Positions 33,628 through 46,280 of a DNA stretch of 64,000 nucleotides are shown piece after piece (position 1 is the first letter of the stretch; every line of letters starts with the position of its first letter). This DNA comes from Paramacrobiotus metropolitanus (taxonomy: Eukaryota > Tardigrada > Eutardigrada > Parachela > Macrobiotidae): positions 310,001 to 374,000 of the forward strand of contig NW_026570242.1 of the NCBI RefSeq assembly GCF_019649055.1. The letters are read 5' to 3'. A program made the position numbers and the translations under genes. The notes under the pieces are model-generated. The model was given only the letters and a program-made list of their open reading frames with translations. It had not been told where the DNA came from and ran no database searches.

Positions 33628-36129
33628 ATGGAACATACCGAAAAAACTGAAGGTGAGTACAATCAAGAAAGGTTGGTTATAAAAGTTTCCAGTGCGACAG
33701 AATTTGCGCTAGTTTCATTGTGCATATTTTTTATGTCTAAATAGTACAGAGTAGAGTGAAAAAGGAAAAAAGCGATAATTGCAAACCTCGTTTATTGTAA
33801 ACTGGGAATGGACACCACTGTCTTCGAAATTTTAAATACATGAATCTTGATACACCACCTAATACAGCTTTAAAATATTAGTTTCGAATCCCGGAAAACA
33901 TAAGTACTATTCTAAAATTACAATTTGTCATTGTACGGCTTCTAATTAAGTCATCGTTTCCTTGTGTACGCGTCATGAAGCTTGAAAAAGTGGGACATAA
34001 CAAAATCGATATTAAGCAGTCGGGATACATTTGCTAATTATTATCAATGCGCCTTTTATTGTCTCAAAATTCGGTGTCCTATTTGTAAACGTATTAGTTA
34101 GTCAACCAAAACCCAACCTATTGGTGACTAAAAAAAAACTAAATCAAAAACGGTTTGTCTTAATCTACTTACAGTATCTGTATTTTATATCAAATTGCTT
34201 AAGTACGCTTCCAGTGCCACACAGTTCTTCTGTTCCACTGAAGCAACTTTTTTGAAACAGAGAAGTAGAAAATGCCGAATGACTGCAGCGTCTTATCTTT
34301 GACTAATTATGATATCGGACAACTGCAGTCTGAATATGTCTCCATCAGCCCTTGAATACGCATCAATTTTCCCCCTTAAAACAAATGTTTGTTTTTAATA
34401 AACAAATTTTCAAGGGTAGTTGCAATGCCGAATTCTGTTTATTTTTCACACAGTGAAACTAGATTTATTGCTATCCATAATTTTTCATTGCGTCATATGA
34501 CAAACAACTGAACTGGGACATTAAAACTCAGCAATCAATGCATAAAATGTTAATGTCCCGTTACACTGTCAATTTCGGCTCTTTAGGAGAAAAAGGAGAA
34601 TCCAGAACTACCCTAGTTGATATCACATCGGGATTGGTACGTTAACAGCGATAGTATTTTGATACTGACGTACTGAACATTTTGATGCACATAGAATTGT
34701 AGTTAATCAGGAAAATTCTGCAGCGACAGTGTAAAAATTAATAAAAACTTGAAAAAAACTCTGTTGCAGTGCCGCTTTAGAAGTAATGTTAAACATTTCA
34801 CTGCTAAAAATTAAACCAAACACCCGTTGGTAATATCTCGAATATTTTCTACTACATAAAACAGTAGTATTCTTTAGTTTTGCTAGCACGCACTCATGTA
34901 TGTTCATCTCGATATATCGCGTATACCAGATTACAAACGATTACACAACAGTCACCATTAAAAATGTCATTATAACCATTCAGCATGCAGTTCGTAGTTT
35001 TACGACTTCCGGTCCACCACCTTACCCCATGCCGGAACCTAATGCGACTTATGCCACTGGACCGGCACTCGCGCCACAGACCGTTTATGTGCAAGCACCG
35101 GCACCTGGAACAATGCTGTCTGCCGAACCGGTCATGATGACGTAAGCAGCTCGAATGGCTAGCTGAACAAATTTATTCTTTTATTGCCAATGTTTTGCGG
35201 GAATATATGTTGCCTGAGCTTATGCCACACAAGTTTGATGATATCAAAATTACGCATAATTTAAATGTAAGGGTGTAAAAGAAGAATTTTTCGTAAAAAT
35301 TTTGCATTTGGATACCATTTGCTGTACGGTAGAGTGTAAATTACCCTTGGAATTGTTAATTTCTACAGTTGTCCGCACTGCAGTCAGCAAATCCAAACCC
35401 GAGTTGTATACGAGAGTGGAGCGTTGACGTGGTTGTTAGTCGGAGGCTCACTCCTGATCGGTATGTATTGTACACAAAAAGTGATTATGATTTTAGCAAT
35501 AAGAGTAATAATAAGCAGCAGGTCTCAGATCATTGACGCTTGATAATATTGGAATCGTGTTTAGCGTACTGCTGTCAACAATTTCCTAACAACAATTTCG
35601 GAGTTAGCGCCTTTATGGCTATTTTTTGTGCACTGGTCAATGGTACACCAGTACCGGTATTGCGCCGTGCTTAAATCACAGCCCGGGATACTGTACGTAT
35701 TTTGGGCTGCGCTTTAATTATTGCAGCAGTTAAAGTGGCGGTATACTCCAGATTTATGAAAACTGCATGCAGAATCAAATCTAGTTGAGTTTTTCTTACA
35801 AATTGGCAACACATGCATGATGAATCGATTCATCCCGAGCGCATGAGGGTCTGTAACGTCAAAATCAGGATGTGACCTGCGGCCGTTTTATTTCTAAATT
35901 CATCTACTGATTACAGGATGCTGGCTTGGATGTTGCTTAATCCCAACGTGGTACGTTTCATTTCATCACGAGTAGTACTGCAAATATTGCATGCTCCAGG
36001 CACATCGACACAATTATAATTATTGTATAAAAATTTTTGTATCAATGTTGCAGCATTGATGCTTGTAAGGATGCTGTGCACACTTGTCCGAACTGCAAAA
36101 ACTTCATTGGAAAATACAAGCGTTTGTGA
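33628..36129 (+). CDS. LITAF-domain membrane protein, copy 3
   Basis: Exons 33628-33652, 34991-35141, 35369-35460, 35917-35950 and 36054-36129. Phases 1, 2, 1, 2 and exon sizes 92 and 34 match the other copies. N-terminus 'SGPPPYPMPEPN' carries a PPxY-like motif. Domain: 'CPHC', hydrophobic 'LTWLLVGGSLLIGCWLGCCL', then 'CIDACKDAVHTCPNCKNFIG' ending 'KYKRL'. The C-terminal exon resembles copy 2 more than copy 1, suggesting copies 2 and 3 share the later duplication. The first intron is long (1.3 kb) relative to the others. Confidence 0.88.
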
Positions 36130-37085
36130 AATCCTATACGGAAAGGTCATCATCACAAGCACTTCGCTGGCGTTTTTACTGATTTTAAGCATTTTGCTAA
36201 CTTAAAAATAAAAGGCATCTTGCACAATATGCTATATGTAAGTTTGTAACACCTGTTGCTCTGCATCGAATAATTTATAGCATCTGTGCCTATATTTTTG
36301 AAGTAATTTTTTTGAAATACTGTAATATTTTCGAAGACAGTTTTAATAGAAACATCAAAATTATTTTTAGTGCGGTCACTTTAACCTTTAGATTCATTTC
36401 TGCAGTGGTTGCTGCAGTGTCCGGCTTTTGCTGACTGTAGTAAATCTAAACTGGGTGCGCTGTTAAAGTGGTTTTACGTAATTTTGCTCTTTGCACTTTA
36501 TATCTTTTTTCGTAAGCGTTTTTTTTGCGCCGGCCTTGCAGATTATTGTCAGACTGTTAAAAGTTAGTTATTGTTAAAAAGCTGTCAAAAGGCTACGGCT
36601 AGCCGATTTTGGCTGCTATTACTGTATAGAGAGCTGTTATTACTAGCTGTACTGTACCTCTTACAATTCATAACATTGAAGCTGTATCAAAATATTTGTT
36701 CGCAAAGACATTGTGCGGCTCACATGATGCCTAGCTCGATTCCAACAAATAAAGCAGTAAACAAGAGTGCCGGTTATCAAACACTGGTGAATTTCATAAT
36801 GCGACAAGTAAATTTGATTTTCCCAATAAGTTTACCAAGATCACCACTTGAAAAAGGGGGCAAAATCTGTGCTGTTTGTTACAAGTTGTCATTAGACTAA
36901 CCCTGTGTTTCGCTTTCTTCATAAAGCGTTCCTTGGTTACTTATATAACTTGCACGGGGTTGAGCCACAAAAAGTTTAATATATATCAATTTTGTAGTTC
37001 GTAACGGATGCAACACTGTGAACCGAAGTTCGATGTCTAAAAACTTCACTTTTGTGACTGAAAAACTGTTAATTTTCAAACTGAC
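36130..37085. other. Intergenic, nothing recognised
   Basis: Between LITAF copy 3 and the phospholipase. A 109-codon frame at 36571-36900 has no support. Presumed promoter of the downstream gene. Confidence 0.4.
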
Positions 37086-39739
37086 ATGATGGCGGAAAAC
37101 GAACGCAAAGCATCGGACGAGCGCCGAGAAACGATCAGCCGTATTCCCGCTATTATTTCTCAAAACCAAAGTCCTTTACACACGGTCAACACTCGTACCG
37201 TGCTGCTTAAGCTAATTTCCGAAGGATGTGACGTCAACGCTACTAACATCCTGGGAGAGACGCCGCTGCACGCGCAGGTCATGCGAAATAACTTTGAATG
37301 CATTATTGGTCTATTAAGCCGCGGGGCGGAGCTAGATCGTCGCGATTACAAAGATAATACCCCGTTGCATGGGGCGATTCTCTATAACGCCAAACCCATT
37401 ATTGCAAAATGCCTGGTGGTGTTCGGCGCTAAAACCACCGCCACCAATCGTGCCGGTGAATCCCCGCTGGGCATCGTGGAGAAATCGATGCCCTCCAAGC
37501 GGCGGGATGAGCTCATGGTTATCCTGAGTATCGGGTCGGGAACTTCGGTGCATGCGACACCGCGCACGCAGCGTATATCGGAGATTCGACAGCAGTTGCG
37601 CGATGAAAGCCAAGCGCAGGGCAAACTGGATGAAGATGAAACGGAAGGGACATCGCAGACGCCAACATCCAGCAAACGGAGAAAGCGGGAAAATGTTTTG
37701 TGTTTGGATGGCGGCGGAGTACGTGGGTGTGTAGTTAATAACAAAGGTCACAAGGTTTCAGCCACGTAAATGCGAAAATGCATGCTTTAATTAAAAACAT
37801 TATTTTTTTAAGATTTTTTTCGACTAGAGTGTGTATCAGATGGCATATTCACATGCCGAAAGCGAGCTTTTTTTACGTTTCATTTGTTTTATCTTGCAAT
37901 AATAATAATGACTGCAATTTTATTAATACTTACTTATTAATAATTTCAGAATACACACGTAATTTTATTAATATGCTGCATTTTCGTAACAAAACGCCAT
38001 TTACAGGATGATACTCATTCAGCAGTTAATGGCCATAGAGGAGCAGCTGGATAAACCAATAATTGAGTATTTTGATTGGGTATCGGGAACGAGTACAGGA
38101 GGAATACTGGCTTTGTGCCTGGCAAAAGGTAACTCTGGGCTCTCATTACCACCATAAGAACGTGGGTTGCACAGAACGAATAGCGCTTTTTAGGCTACAA
38201 CGTCCGCGAATGCATGGCATTGTATTTCCGCATGAAGGATCTGGTGTTCAGTGGGAGACGACCGTATCGAAGCGAACCCTTGGAGGAAATGCTAAAAGAC
38301 CTCTACGGACCGGAAACACCGATGAGCGCAATCGATAAGCCGAAGTATGTTACTTTTGTGTTAAACAGAAGCAAAGGCTAACACATGTAACCGAAGCATT
38401 GTTGTCCCAAGCCATAAATTTTAATTAATCATGTACAAATTTAAATATTTGGTAAGGTAGTTAATACGGCGCTTAAATAGGGTTCTGATTGCTTATTTAG
38501 ACTGCTGATTCCGGCATGCATGGCAGATCAGTTACCGTTAAATCTGCACTTCTTTCGCAACTACTGCCACCCACGCGCAACACGAAGTGTGCATAATCTT
38601 CAGCATTGCTTGCACGGTCCACGGCGCAGCGAGGATGGTACAGTTTAGGAAACTCCTTGTTGAATATTTTGCGGAATAAAAAATTTTTAATCTACTGGTA
38701 TCCATCAGATTGTCACACACAGTTAATGTGGAAAGCTGGCCGAGCCACCGGGGCGGCGCCTACATACTTCCGCAGTTTTTCCAGTTATCTGGACGGCGGA
38801 CTTATTGCAAATAACCCCACACTGGATACAATGACAGAAATTTTTGAGTTTTATCAACATTTAAGGAGTGAGGTAAACGAATTTGGGATACAGCATTCAC
38901 AGAGTATTGTGGCATGTCTATATCATTTTGACGCTATTTCGCAAATGTGTTCCCGGATTGCTAAAACCTCTTTTGTTTCTAAGGGGATACCCGAAATTCC
39001 GGAAATCGGTGTTGTAGTTTCCTTAGGTACAGGGATAGCGCCGCCTGAGTGTGTGACGTATTTTGATGTGTACCGTCCAGAAACTTTTCAAGAACTGAAA
39101 ACAGCGCCGAGGATATTGACTGGGTTTTCGACATTAGGACGGATGATTATAACGCAGGTCATCGAATTAGTTTTAAGTAAAATTATGTCCCGCGTAAAAC
39201 AGCTTGTAGGAAAAACGTTAGTTTAACATTTAAGTATCGCTAGGTGAACGGATGTGTGTCAATTTTAGCCGTTTCCTAACGTTAAGTTAACGTTTTTTTT
39301 GCTAGTTGTTTTTACTCGGGTGTCAGTATCTTGCCAATCTACGTGTGTTTAGAAAAAACTGATGGCATTATCTGCAATAGTAGTCCAAAATGTACGATTA
39401 CCTGGCGGATGCTTGTAGGCCACAGACGCAGATGGAAGAGCTGTGGATCGCTCGCGCGCCTGGTGCGAATCATTAGGAATACCATTTTTCCGGTTCAGCC
39501 CGTTATTGAATCGTTACGTTGCATTAGACTGCACCGACGATGAAATAGTAAGTTTATCCCAAATCGCAGTTAAGTAGCTGTTTTGCCTCACTTCACCGCT
39601 GTGATCACTAAAAGAGTTAACGATTTCCGAAATTTAGCTTATAGAAACACTATGGGAAACCAGATTGTATGTGATCAATCAAGCCATAAAGGTCAAACGT
39701 GTCTCTGACATTTTAAGGAAATCCGTGCAAAGTCAGTGA
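37086..39739 (+). CDS. PLA2G6: Calcium-independent phospholipase A2 beta-like
   Basis: Seven exons: 37086-37726, 38007-38128, 38194-38344, 38501-38637, 38709-39157, 39419-39547 and 39638-39739, all phase-consistent, 576 residues. The N-terminal part has about three ankyrin repeats ('GETPLHAQV', 'DNTPLHGAIL', 'GESPLGIV'). The patatin domain starts 'LCLDGGGVRG' (oxyanion), has the nucleophile in 'SGTSTGG' and the catalytic Asp in 'YLDGGLIANNPT', followed by 'VVSLGTG'. The C-terminus 'DGRAVDRSRAWCE' and 'LWETRLYV' matches PLA2G6. It hydrolyses the sn-2 acyl chain of phospholipids for membrane remodelling. It is shorter than the mammalian enzyme (about 750-800) because of fewer ankyrin repeats. 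The exon 5 donor (gtcatc) is weak and chosen from homology; reading through gives a stop at 39226. Confidence 0.9.
39185..39320. repeat. Intron segment duplicated at 44289-44423
   Basis: About 135 bases at the exon 5/intron 5 edge of the phospholipase gene recur in the same orientation at 44289-44423, with roughly 90% identity by eye (shared core gtgaacggatgtgtgtcaat and taacgttaagttaacgtt). Confidence 0.85.
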
Positions 39740-40429
39740 ACGTCAAACTGTGATAAATTTTGTCTGGTATCGATGTTGTTTGCGTTGTTCGTGTAGGCAT
39801 TTACAATTAGTTCAAGTCCACTTAGTATTTTTGTAAATTACTGGATGATGCTGCCTAACAGCATTGAAGTCATCGTTCCTGAACGCTGTGATCTGTTGAT
39901 GACTGTTTTAATTACCGTAATCAAAATTCGTGCAGGTTTTAGTTTTTCTGCTGTTGCTGTATGCGCCGTCTTGGTAATATTAGGCAGCGCGAAGAAAAAG
40001 AGCGAGAATCTCGAAACGGAGCTTGTGGTTCATTGGGGCTTTTTACAGAAGTATACGCTTGTAGGCTTACTCGTATATGATCACCTTTTTGTGCTTACAC
40101 TGGGTCTCAAAACCTCAAACTGGATAAAAAGTCAACGCTTTATAAGTGCCCGCGAGAAAAACAAGTCCCCGTCGACACTGAAAGTCGTACGGATTTTATT
40201 AAGGCCGTTTTTTAGGTAGTATTCGGCAGATTGCTATTATCGTTGTTCCGAAACTCTATAGGTAGTTAGTACACAATACTTGTCTATTCCGAATCGATCG
40301 TATACTACACGGAGTAGCTCAGGTTTGGTTTTTATATGAGTTGTTGGTTAATTGTATCTTTTGCTGGCAAAATAATATTGTACGGATGTCACACGCATAG
40401 ATGCGATTACAGTACTCAACTTCTCTCTG
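39740..40429. other. Gap between phospholipase and serpin
   Basis: Convergent 3' ends. A 124-codon ATG frame at 39845-40219 (+) has two hydrophobic stretches but no similarity I recognise; probably 3' UTR. Confidence 0.4.
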
Positions 40430-42655
40430 TCAGTCATCACCCATGGTTTCCACGCGCCCCAAACAGATCATCAATCCCGTTCTGTTGTGGCGAACAGCGA
40501 ATAAAAAGGGATGATCCACTTCCACTCGGATACTCTTCGATGTCTTCTCCACGTTAGTTGCCAGCTGCATGGGGGTTCCCGAAAGGGAGGTCACCAACCG
40601 GCGTCCCGCGGCACCGTCGGCCCGGCCCTCAGGCTTAGCGGTCGAGGCGCGTTCAGCACCGGTACCCTTCTCACTCACGCCTGCAATTTGAAGGGAACAT
40701 GTTAGTATTAATTTAATAGCATCTCAAGTTGAGTGAATGTTGTATTTAGATACGTCAAAAGTTGGTCGTATAGAAGACCATCGTGGTAAACTGGATTCTG
40801 GTTAACTCTTTCATTGTATATACAGTAGGAAAGTCAAAGTGTAACTTCCTTGGGACAGTTACGACTGTGATGATGATACCGCAACTTCGTAAAATTACAG
40901 CTAAGTGCCGTAAACATTATTGAACACTTCCCCGTGTAACAATTTTGTAGTCACAGCTGTTTGTTTTGAGATTTCTGTTACTTTTTGATCTACTTACGAA
41001 ATATATCGACGTAGAATTTACCTACGAAAAAATGTATTTACATACGAAAAATCAAAATAGTAATTATGTAGTTATTTAGTAATGCAGCAAATTGGCATCA
41101 TATGTTGTGACTTGGGTATATAACATAGCACTTACTCATATATCCGCTGTGACATAGCGCGGACACCGATTTACAGTTATTGACCGGACTGATTCGACTA
41201 AGGTCAGCTTGGTCCGAGAAAACTTCACGAATGCCGATCTTCTGCAGTGCTGTTTTCATGTCGAGAGTGACCTGGATTTCGAATTTGGGTAAGCTTAATT
41301 CAATGTCCTTCATTCGCTTGCACTGATTCAGCCGGCTGAATCCCTGCGGAGTGAGACTTTTCTGCAGATCTTTTAGGCCGTTTTTCTTTCGCGGGAGTAA
41401 AACGAGGAAACTAGCGGCATTGAACACATACGGCAGCTCCACGTAATGAATATCGAGTTCGGGGTCTTCGCAATAAGGAAGTGCAAAGGCGCCCTGCATG
41501 GTGGCTACTTCTTTGACCGTGTACACCGGCTTATTGCTTAATTCACTCAATATGAACTCTGTCTTGCCATTTGCTGGTGCAGAATAAAATGGCTTTAGTA
41601 TCGTTTTATCGATGTCGAACGGATATTCCCACCTGAAGAAAGACCCGCACGCTCAGGAACAGGAAAGCAAATATAATTTCAACAAAAAATTTAACGAAAC
41701 GGAAGTTGCAATGATAACCTTTTTTGCAAGCAAGTATTTTATGTTGTTGTTTATGTTTGCTCATGTTCATTTGAAAGTTTTACAATTTTGATGGTCAAAT
41801 TACCTTGCTCGGAAACAAATCCCATTTGCGAGAACGATTTGGGTCCTTTGCTAATCGATCCCACCGGGAAACATTCCTTCACTTTCCCGTTCATAACTCT
41901 CTCAATGAATGTATTGATTTCTTCGCGCGCCATGCCTGGACTCTGGACGAAGTCAACGAAACCGATTTCGCCTTTGAGTTTCTGGACGGTTTCGCGAAAC
42001 TCCTCCACAATACTCATTCCCTCTTGTAGGAACAATTTATTAATCCGGAATACTTGAAAAGCTCCATAATCTTCATAGGTTGCCGGGCTTTCGTACTGCC
42101 GGCGTTTATCGTCATCGTCGTTGCTAGCGCGCGATATTGTGGCTAAAACTCTCCTAAAACCCACCAAAACCTCTCTCACACTTTTAAACTCGGATATTAT
42201 GAGCAATAAAATTTAGATTTTGAAAATCTAAATTGAAATTTAGATTCACAGATGACGTTGCTTTACTTCGGTCAAATAAAGCGATACATATATGTCCAAC
42301 TGCAACTGTATTAATTACCTGCTAGACGACTACTACTCTGTACATAATGTAAGTTATTATTATTGCCAACACACAGGTGGTCTGATTCTTTTTATAATTA
42401 CACATATAGTAATTACCGGTAAGCCATTTGGATATCTTGCTCGCTTGCCGGCGGAGCGAATTTATTTTCTTCTTGTAAATGCAGTGCATGCTGCATTTCG
42501 CTTTTGGTCGATCCTTCCGCACCCGACATTAGCAGAATCAGCGCAGCCGATGCCGTCATAGGGGAAAACAATAAATTCCCTTCAGGATTCTGCTTTTTAA
42601 TGGCATCAAACAAGGACAGCGCAAATTTATGAAGAGGTCCACGAAGATGTTCCAT
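40430..42655 (-). CDS. Serpin with atypical reactive loop
   Basis: Exons 42655-42417, 42180-41804, 41632-41136 and 40680-40430. The serpin fold is clear: 'NLLFSPMTASAALILLMSGAEGST' pieces at the N-terminus, an 'INTFIE..MNGKV' helix, 'WEYPFD', 'MQGAFALPYCED', 'YVFNAASFLVLLPR', and the C-terminal 'DHPFLFAVRHNRTGLMICLGRV'. Three oddities: an Asp-rich insertion ('NDDDDKRR') after helix C/D; loss of the nearly invariant NA-x-(Y/F)FKG strand before 'WEYPF', where the exon 2/3 junction is also off by one base; and a reactive loop about 27 residues longer than alpha-1-antitrypsin with a poor hinge ('EKGTGAERASTAKPEG'). No obvious signal peptide on the first exon, so an intracellular form is possible. 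It may be non-inhibitory or decaying. Confidence 0.8.
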
Positions 42656-45600
42656 GATGGCGTCTTTTAAAATTTGTGTTAAATCCCGATAAAATCGTCA
42701 AATTTGCGACAAACACAGGGCCCAGTAAGTACCCAATAAGTAAGTAAGTACTTACCCAATAAATATGCCGGCTAATACGGTAGTATTCAGGTTCTAATAT
42801 GGTAGGAAATTCAGCTGCGCTAATAAATTAGGCATACTGAGTATCTACTGAAATATTATAGCCCCATGGCCCACGCACTATGCATAATAAAATAATATTA
42901 GTCCGAAAATTGGCTGCAATAATTAAGAAGCTATACGAATATATTCAAGACCGTCCGCATCCAGCAATCGCGGGACATCTCAGTGCTAAGCAAATAAATT
43001 ATGCCTTTGCACTAAATGGTGGTTCAAATTACTTGTAATTAATACAGTGGTGCAGAAATTCAGAATTATCGCAGAGGTTTCCGAGCCCAGTACCCGAAAC
43101 ATGCGTACATTGTAAAAATTAATGAATTCGCTGCATAGTTCCATTCCTATTGAGAAGATGCCCTGCAGCAATTCTGAACTGGAATACGAGCTATTTGTTT
43201 CTAATAGTTTATCCCCGTAAGGCTTTCTGCAAGCAAGATTAATTTGAACTACTATAGCCTTTAAACTGTAATAAATAAAACGAAATACAAGTACAGTTGC
43301 ACAGGGCCATTATAACAATCTTCTTATTGGTAGCGGTGTACTTTTGCCAACAGTTTGCTCATGATCATCAGTTGCTCCTACACGAGAGTGCGCTCTGACA
43401 TTTTGTTGCTCGTGTTGTCTAAAAGGTCTGATACTGCCGTACATTCAAACATTAGTATGTTAGTATAATATTAGTATTAGTATGTTCAAGTATTAGTTTT
43501 CTTTATCAAATTCTACGTGATAATGCACAGAATATGTTGGGAACTGATCTTTTAATTATTATGTCAACTAAAACGGATTTTCATCTAGATGTTACTTATG
43601 CAGGCGAAGACATTTGGAAAAGTACAGAATAAAGTCAGTAGCAGTGATAACTTAGTAGTATTGTAATTCAAATTCCGCACTCAAATGTGATACTCGTAAG
43701 CAATTGTGTGCCAGATACATGTAGTAGAAAGAACAGATTGCGAATTGTCGCTTCCGGCCGTAAAGCCATAAATGATTATGATGAAACGCTGGTAGTTTCT
43801 GCCCTGAGCGACTTCTCTCTGTTCAAAACCGAAACGTCAGCATCCGTTGTTTTACGTATAATTGTTTATATACTACTTTTTATTGTACAAATGCGCAAAT
43901 TAACAAATTTTACGATTATTATTGGTTTCTGGAGGATTTTAATGGACACTCTAAGCTGACCAGGGACACTCTAAGTTATAATAGTCTTCGGTCGGTCAAT
44001 TTTGATATTTTCCTTTGTTCTCAATTTGACGCTATATATAGCGTTAACATTTATCCAAGAGTTTGTCTTTTAGTATCCGTATCGTTTTATTTTTAGTTCC
44101 CTTGTTGCCGTTAGAAATAATTCTTCTTGTAATTGCATTTTTTGCTATTGTCATTTTCATTGTCAGAGATGTTTCGGTTCCTCACAAGTTTTTCATATTC
44201 TACTACCGTAGTAGTGTTAAAATAAATGCCTTATGTGAGCTCGTATAAAATAGTGCATAATTATCGTGGTGCAAGGCGCATACGTTACATGTCCGGGTAA
44301 AACAGCTTGTAGGCAAAACGTTAGTTTAACATGTAAGTACCGCTGGTAGGTGAACGGATGTGTGTCAATTTAGCCGTTTCTTAACGTTAAGTTAACGTTT
44401 GTTTTGCAAGTTATTTTACTCGGATGCAAGTTGTTAAACATTTTTTTGCTCTGGAAAATAATCGAGTGCTACTGAATATAGTATTAATACAACTGCCTGG
44501 TTCGCCGAAAAGCTTCTCTCTTCCACGCTGACGGAAGTCTGGGTTTCTGTTATCCCGGATTTAATTGTTAAGTAGATAGACTACTTTATTATCAGATAGG
44601 CCATTTATTAAAATGTATGTAAATTTTAAAGTCAGAAAAAAGGCATAACTGCTGTTCAATAAGTTTGCGTCACAAAGGTCACCATTAATATTAAGCTGCC
44701 TAAAGACCCTCACCCCGCATTTCATACCTTTACAGACAAGCTACTAGACAAGTTGCTCACCTTTTGAATTTAACGTATAAAAAATTTCTTGTTGCTCCAC
44801 ACGTAATAATTTAATGGCAGATTTTGTGATCGAGTCGCACAAGATTCGCATGCACTTAGAGAGTGACATGGAGGAGTGGAATCTCACTTTTTCTGACATC
44901 AAAGTGAGCTGTATCCCGCCCTCCACTGCACACTCCAGTGCCGACTGCACTGACTCCAGCTTCGCAACCATTGTTCCAGGTTCCAGAAGAATCCACGAAA
45001 ATTTATTCGTTCTCAGACGAATTGCAGCAGCATATAATAGTACTGGTACTAGTAACTTAATCACGTAATCACAATTCACGTATATGACCGTATATAATTT
45101 AACGCTTGTTTGGCGATGAAATTAACAAAAGTATCGCAGTCAATCTGGTAGTTACACAGAGACAATTTATATAGCAAAGAGAAAACTGATATGTAACGCG
45201 ATGGCTCGCTTCTTATCAGTGTTGCAGAATGTTTGGTGATAAGGCTTCTTACACAGTAGTTTCGAAATATACAACAGCTACTCCTTATAATTGTTCGTAG
45301 AATTATCTTCCTGCTCGTCTTTTCAGTCAGTAAACAATTGCCGAGTAAAGTTCGTGTGCTTCATTATCTGGATCAAGAATGATATTTCGCAATTGCAGTT
45401 ACTGCTTTCGTAAGCAGGACAATAAATCCATTGGGATAATTCCATTGTCCTATAGTAAAACAGGTGCAGCTTGAGCAACGCATATCCTGACACGATAGGA
45501 TAAGAAGCGATCTTGTTAATTACTGACAGTGGCAAGCTTAGTTACTGCTGAATGATGGCTCGTGATAATTACTTATTAGTTATTACACTTCGGCTACACG

Positions 45601-46280
45601 TAACATCCAAAATTATGAATAACTCGTCGAAAATTTGGGTATACAATTTGTTAAGTGCAGTCAGTATTAAGATCTTCGAAATGACCTATAACCTGCGTAC
45701 GCTACATATAAAAAGTAGTGCAGTACCTGTTTGCAACGCGAAACCGAAGTAAAGCCTTGCGCGTTTTGCCGGGTGATCAAGATACGTAGCGGTTACTACG
45801 AGTGTATTACTTTGAATATCCGTTAGTTAAGTTACATGGTATTATTACTGCTCTATACGTCAACAAGAGTGCAGTGGCATTATCATAGTTTTTAGAACAG
45901 AGTGCAGAGAGGAAAACGCTATTACAGAAAAATGATCCTACTTTGGTCTGAGTTAGCTGACGAAAATCATTTGCGGAAATTGTAATTGCGACAAGTTACA
46001 AGGAAACAAGGTTTTTTTTGCCAGCATACGCACCAGGTTAAAGCATGGCTTAATCATAAGCCAACAGAAAGACATGTTTAAGAACTGACTAGAGTAGGAT
46101 AAGTTACATAGTTCTTCACTGATAGGTAGTGAAGTAATATAGGCAACACTTTCTTGTGCCGGTATATAGCTGCAATATCCAGAGGTTACATTTCAGTATG
46201 GTTTTGTAAGTATTATTTCTTTATTGTTGGATCTCTTTTGCTTTATGTGGTTGTTTCAAGCAAGATAGATTCGTCTTCCG
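42656..46280. other. 3.6-kb gene-poor region
   Basis: AT-rich. Contains the duplicated phospholipase intron fragment (44289-44423). A minus-strand frame at 44744-45079 starts as a hydrophobic segment and ends in a plausible donor (aaag|gtgagc); it could be a lone exon. Nothing else recognised. Confidence 0.4.
44289..44423. repeat. Copy of phospholipase intron fragment
   Basis: Direct duplicate of 39185-39320, including the non-coding read-through after exon 5. No patatin exon was seen beside it, so only this piece was copied or survived. Confidence 0.85.

Noticed and set aside
39845-40219. 124-codon frame after the phospholipase
   Set aside because: No similarity and located where the 3' UTR is expected; hydrophobic stretches alone are weak evidence.
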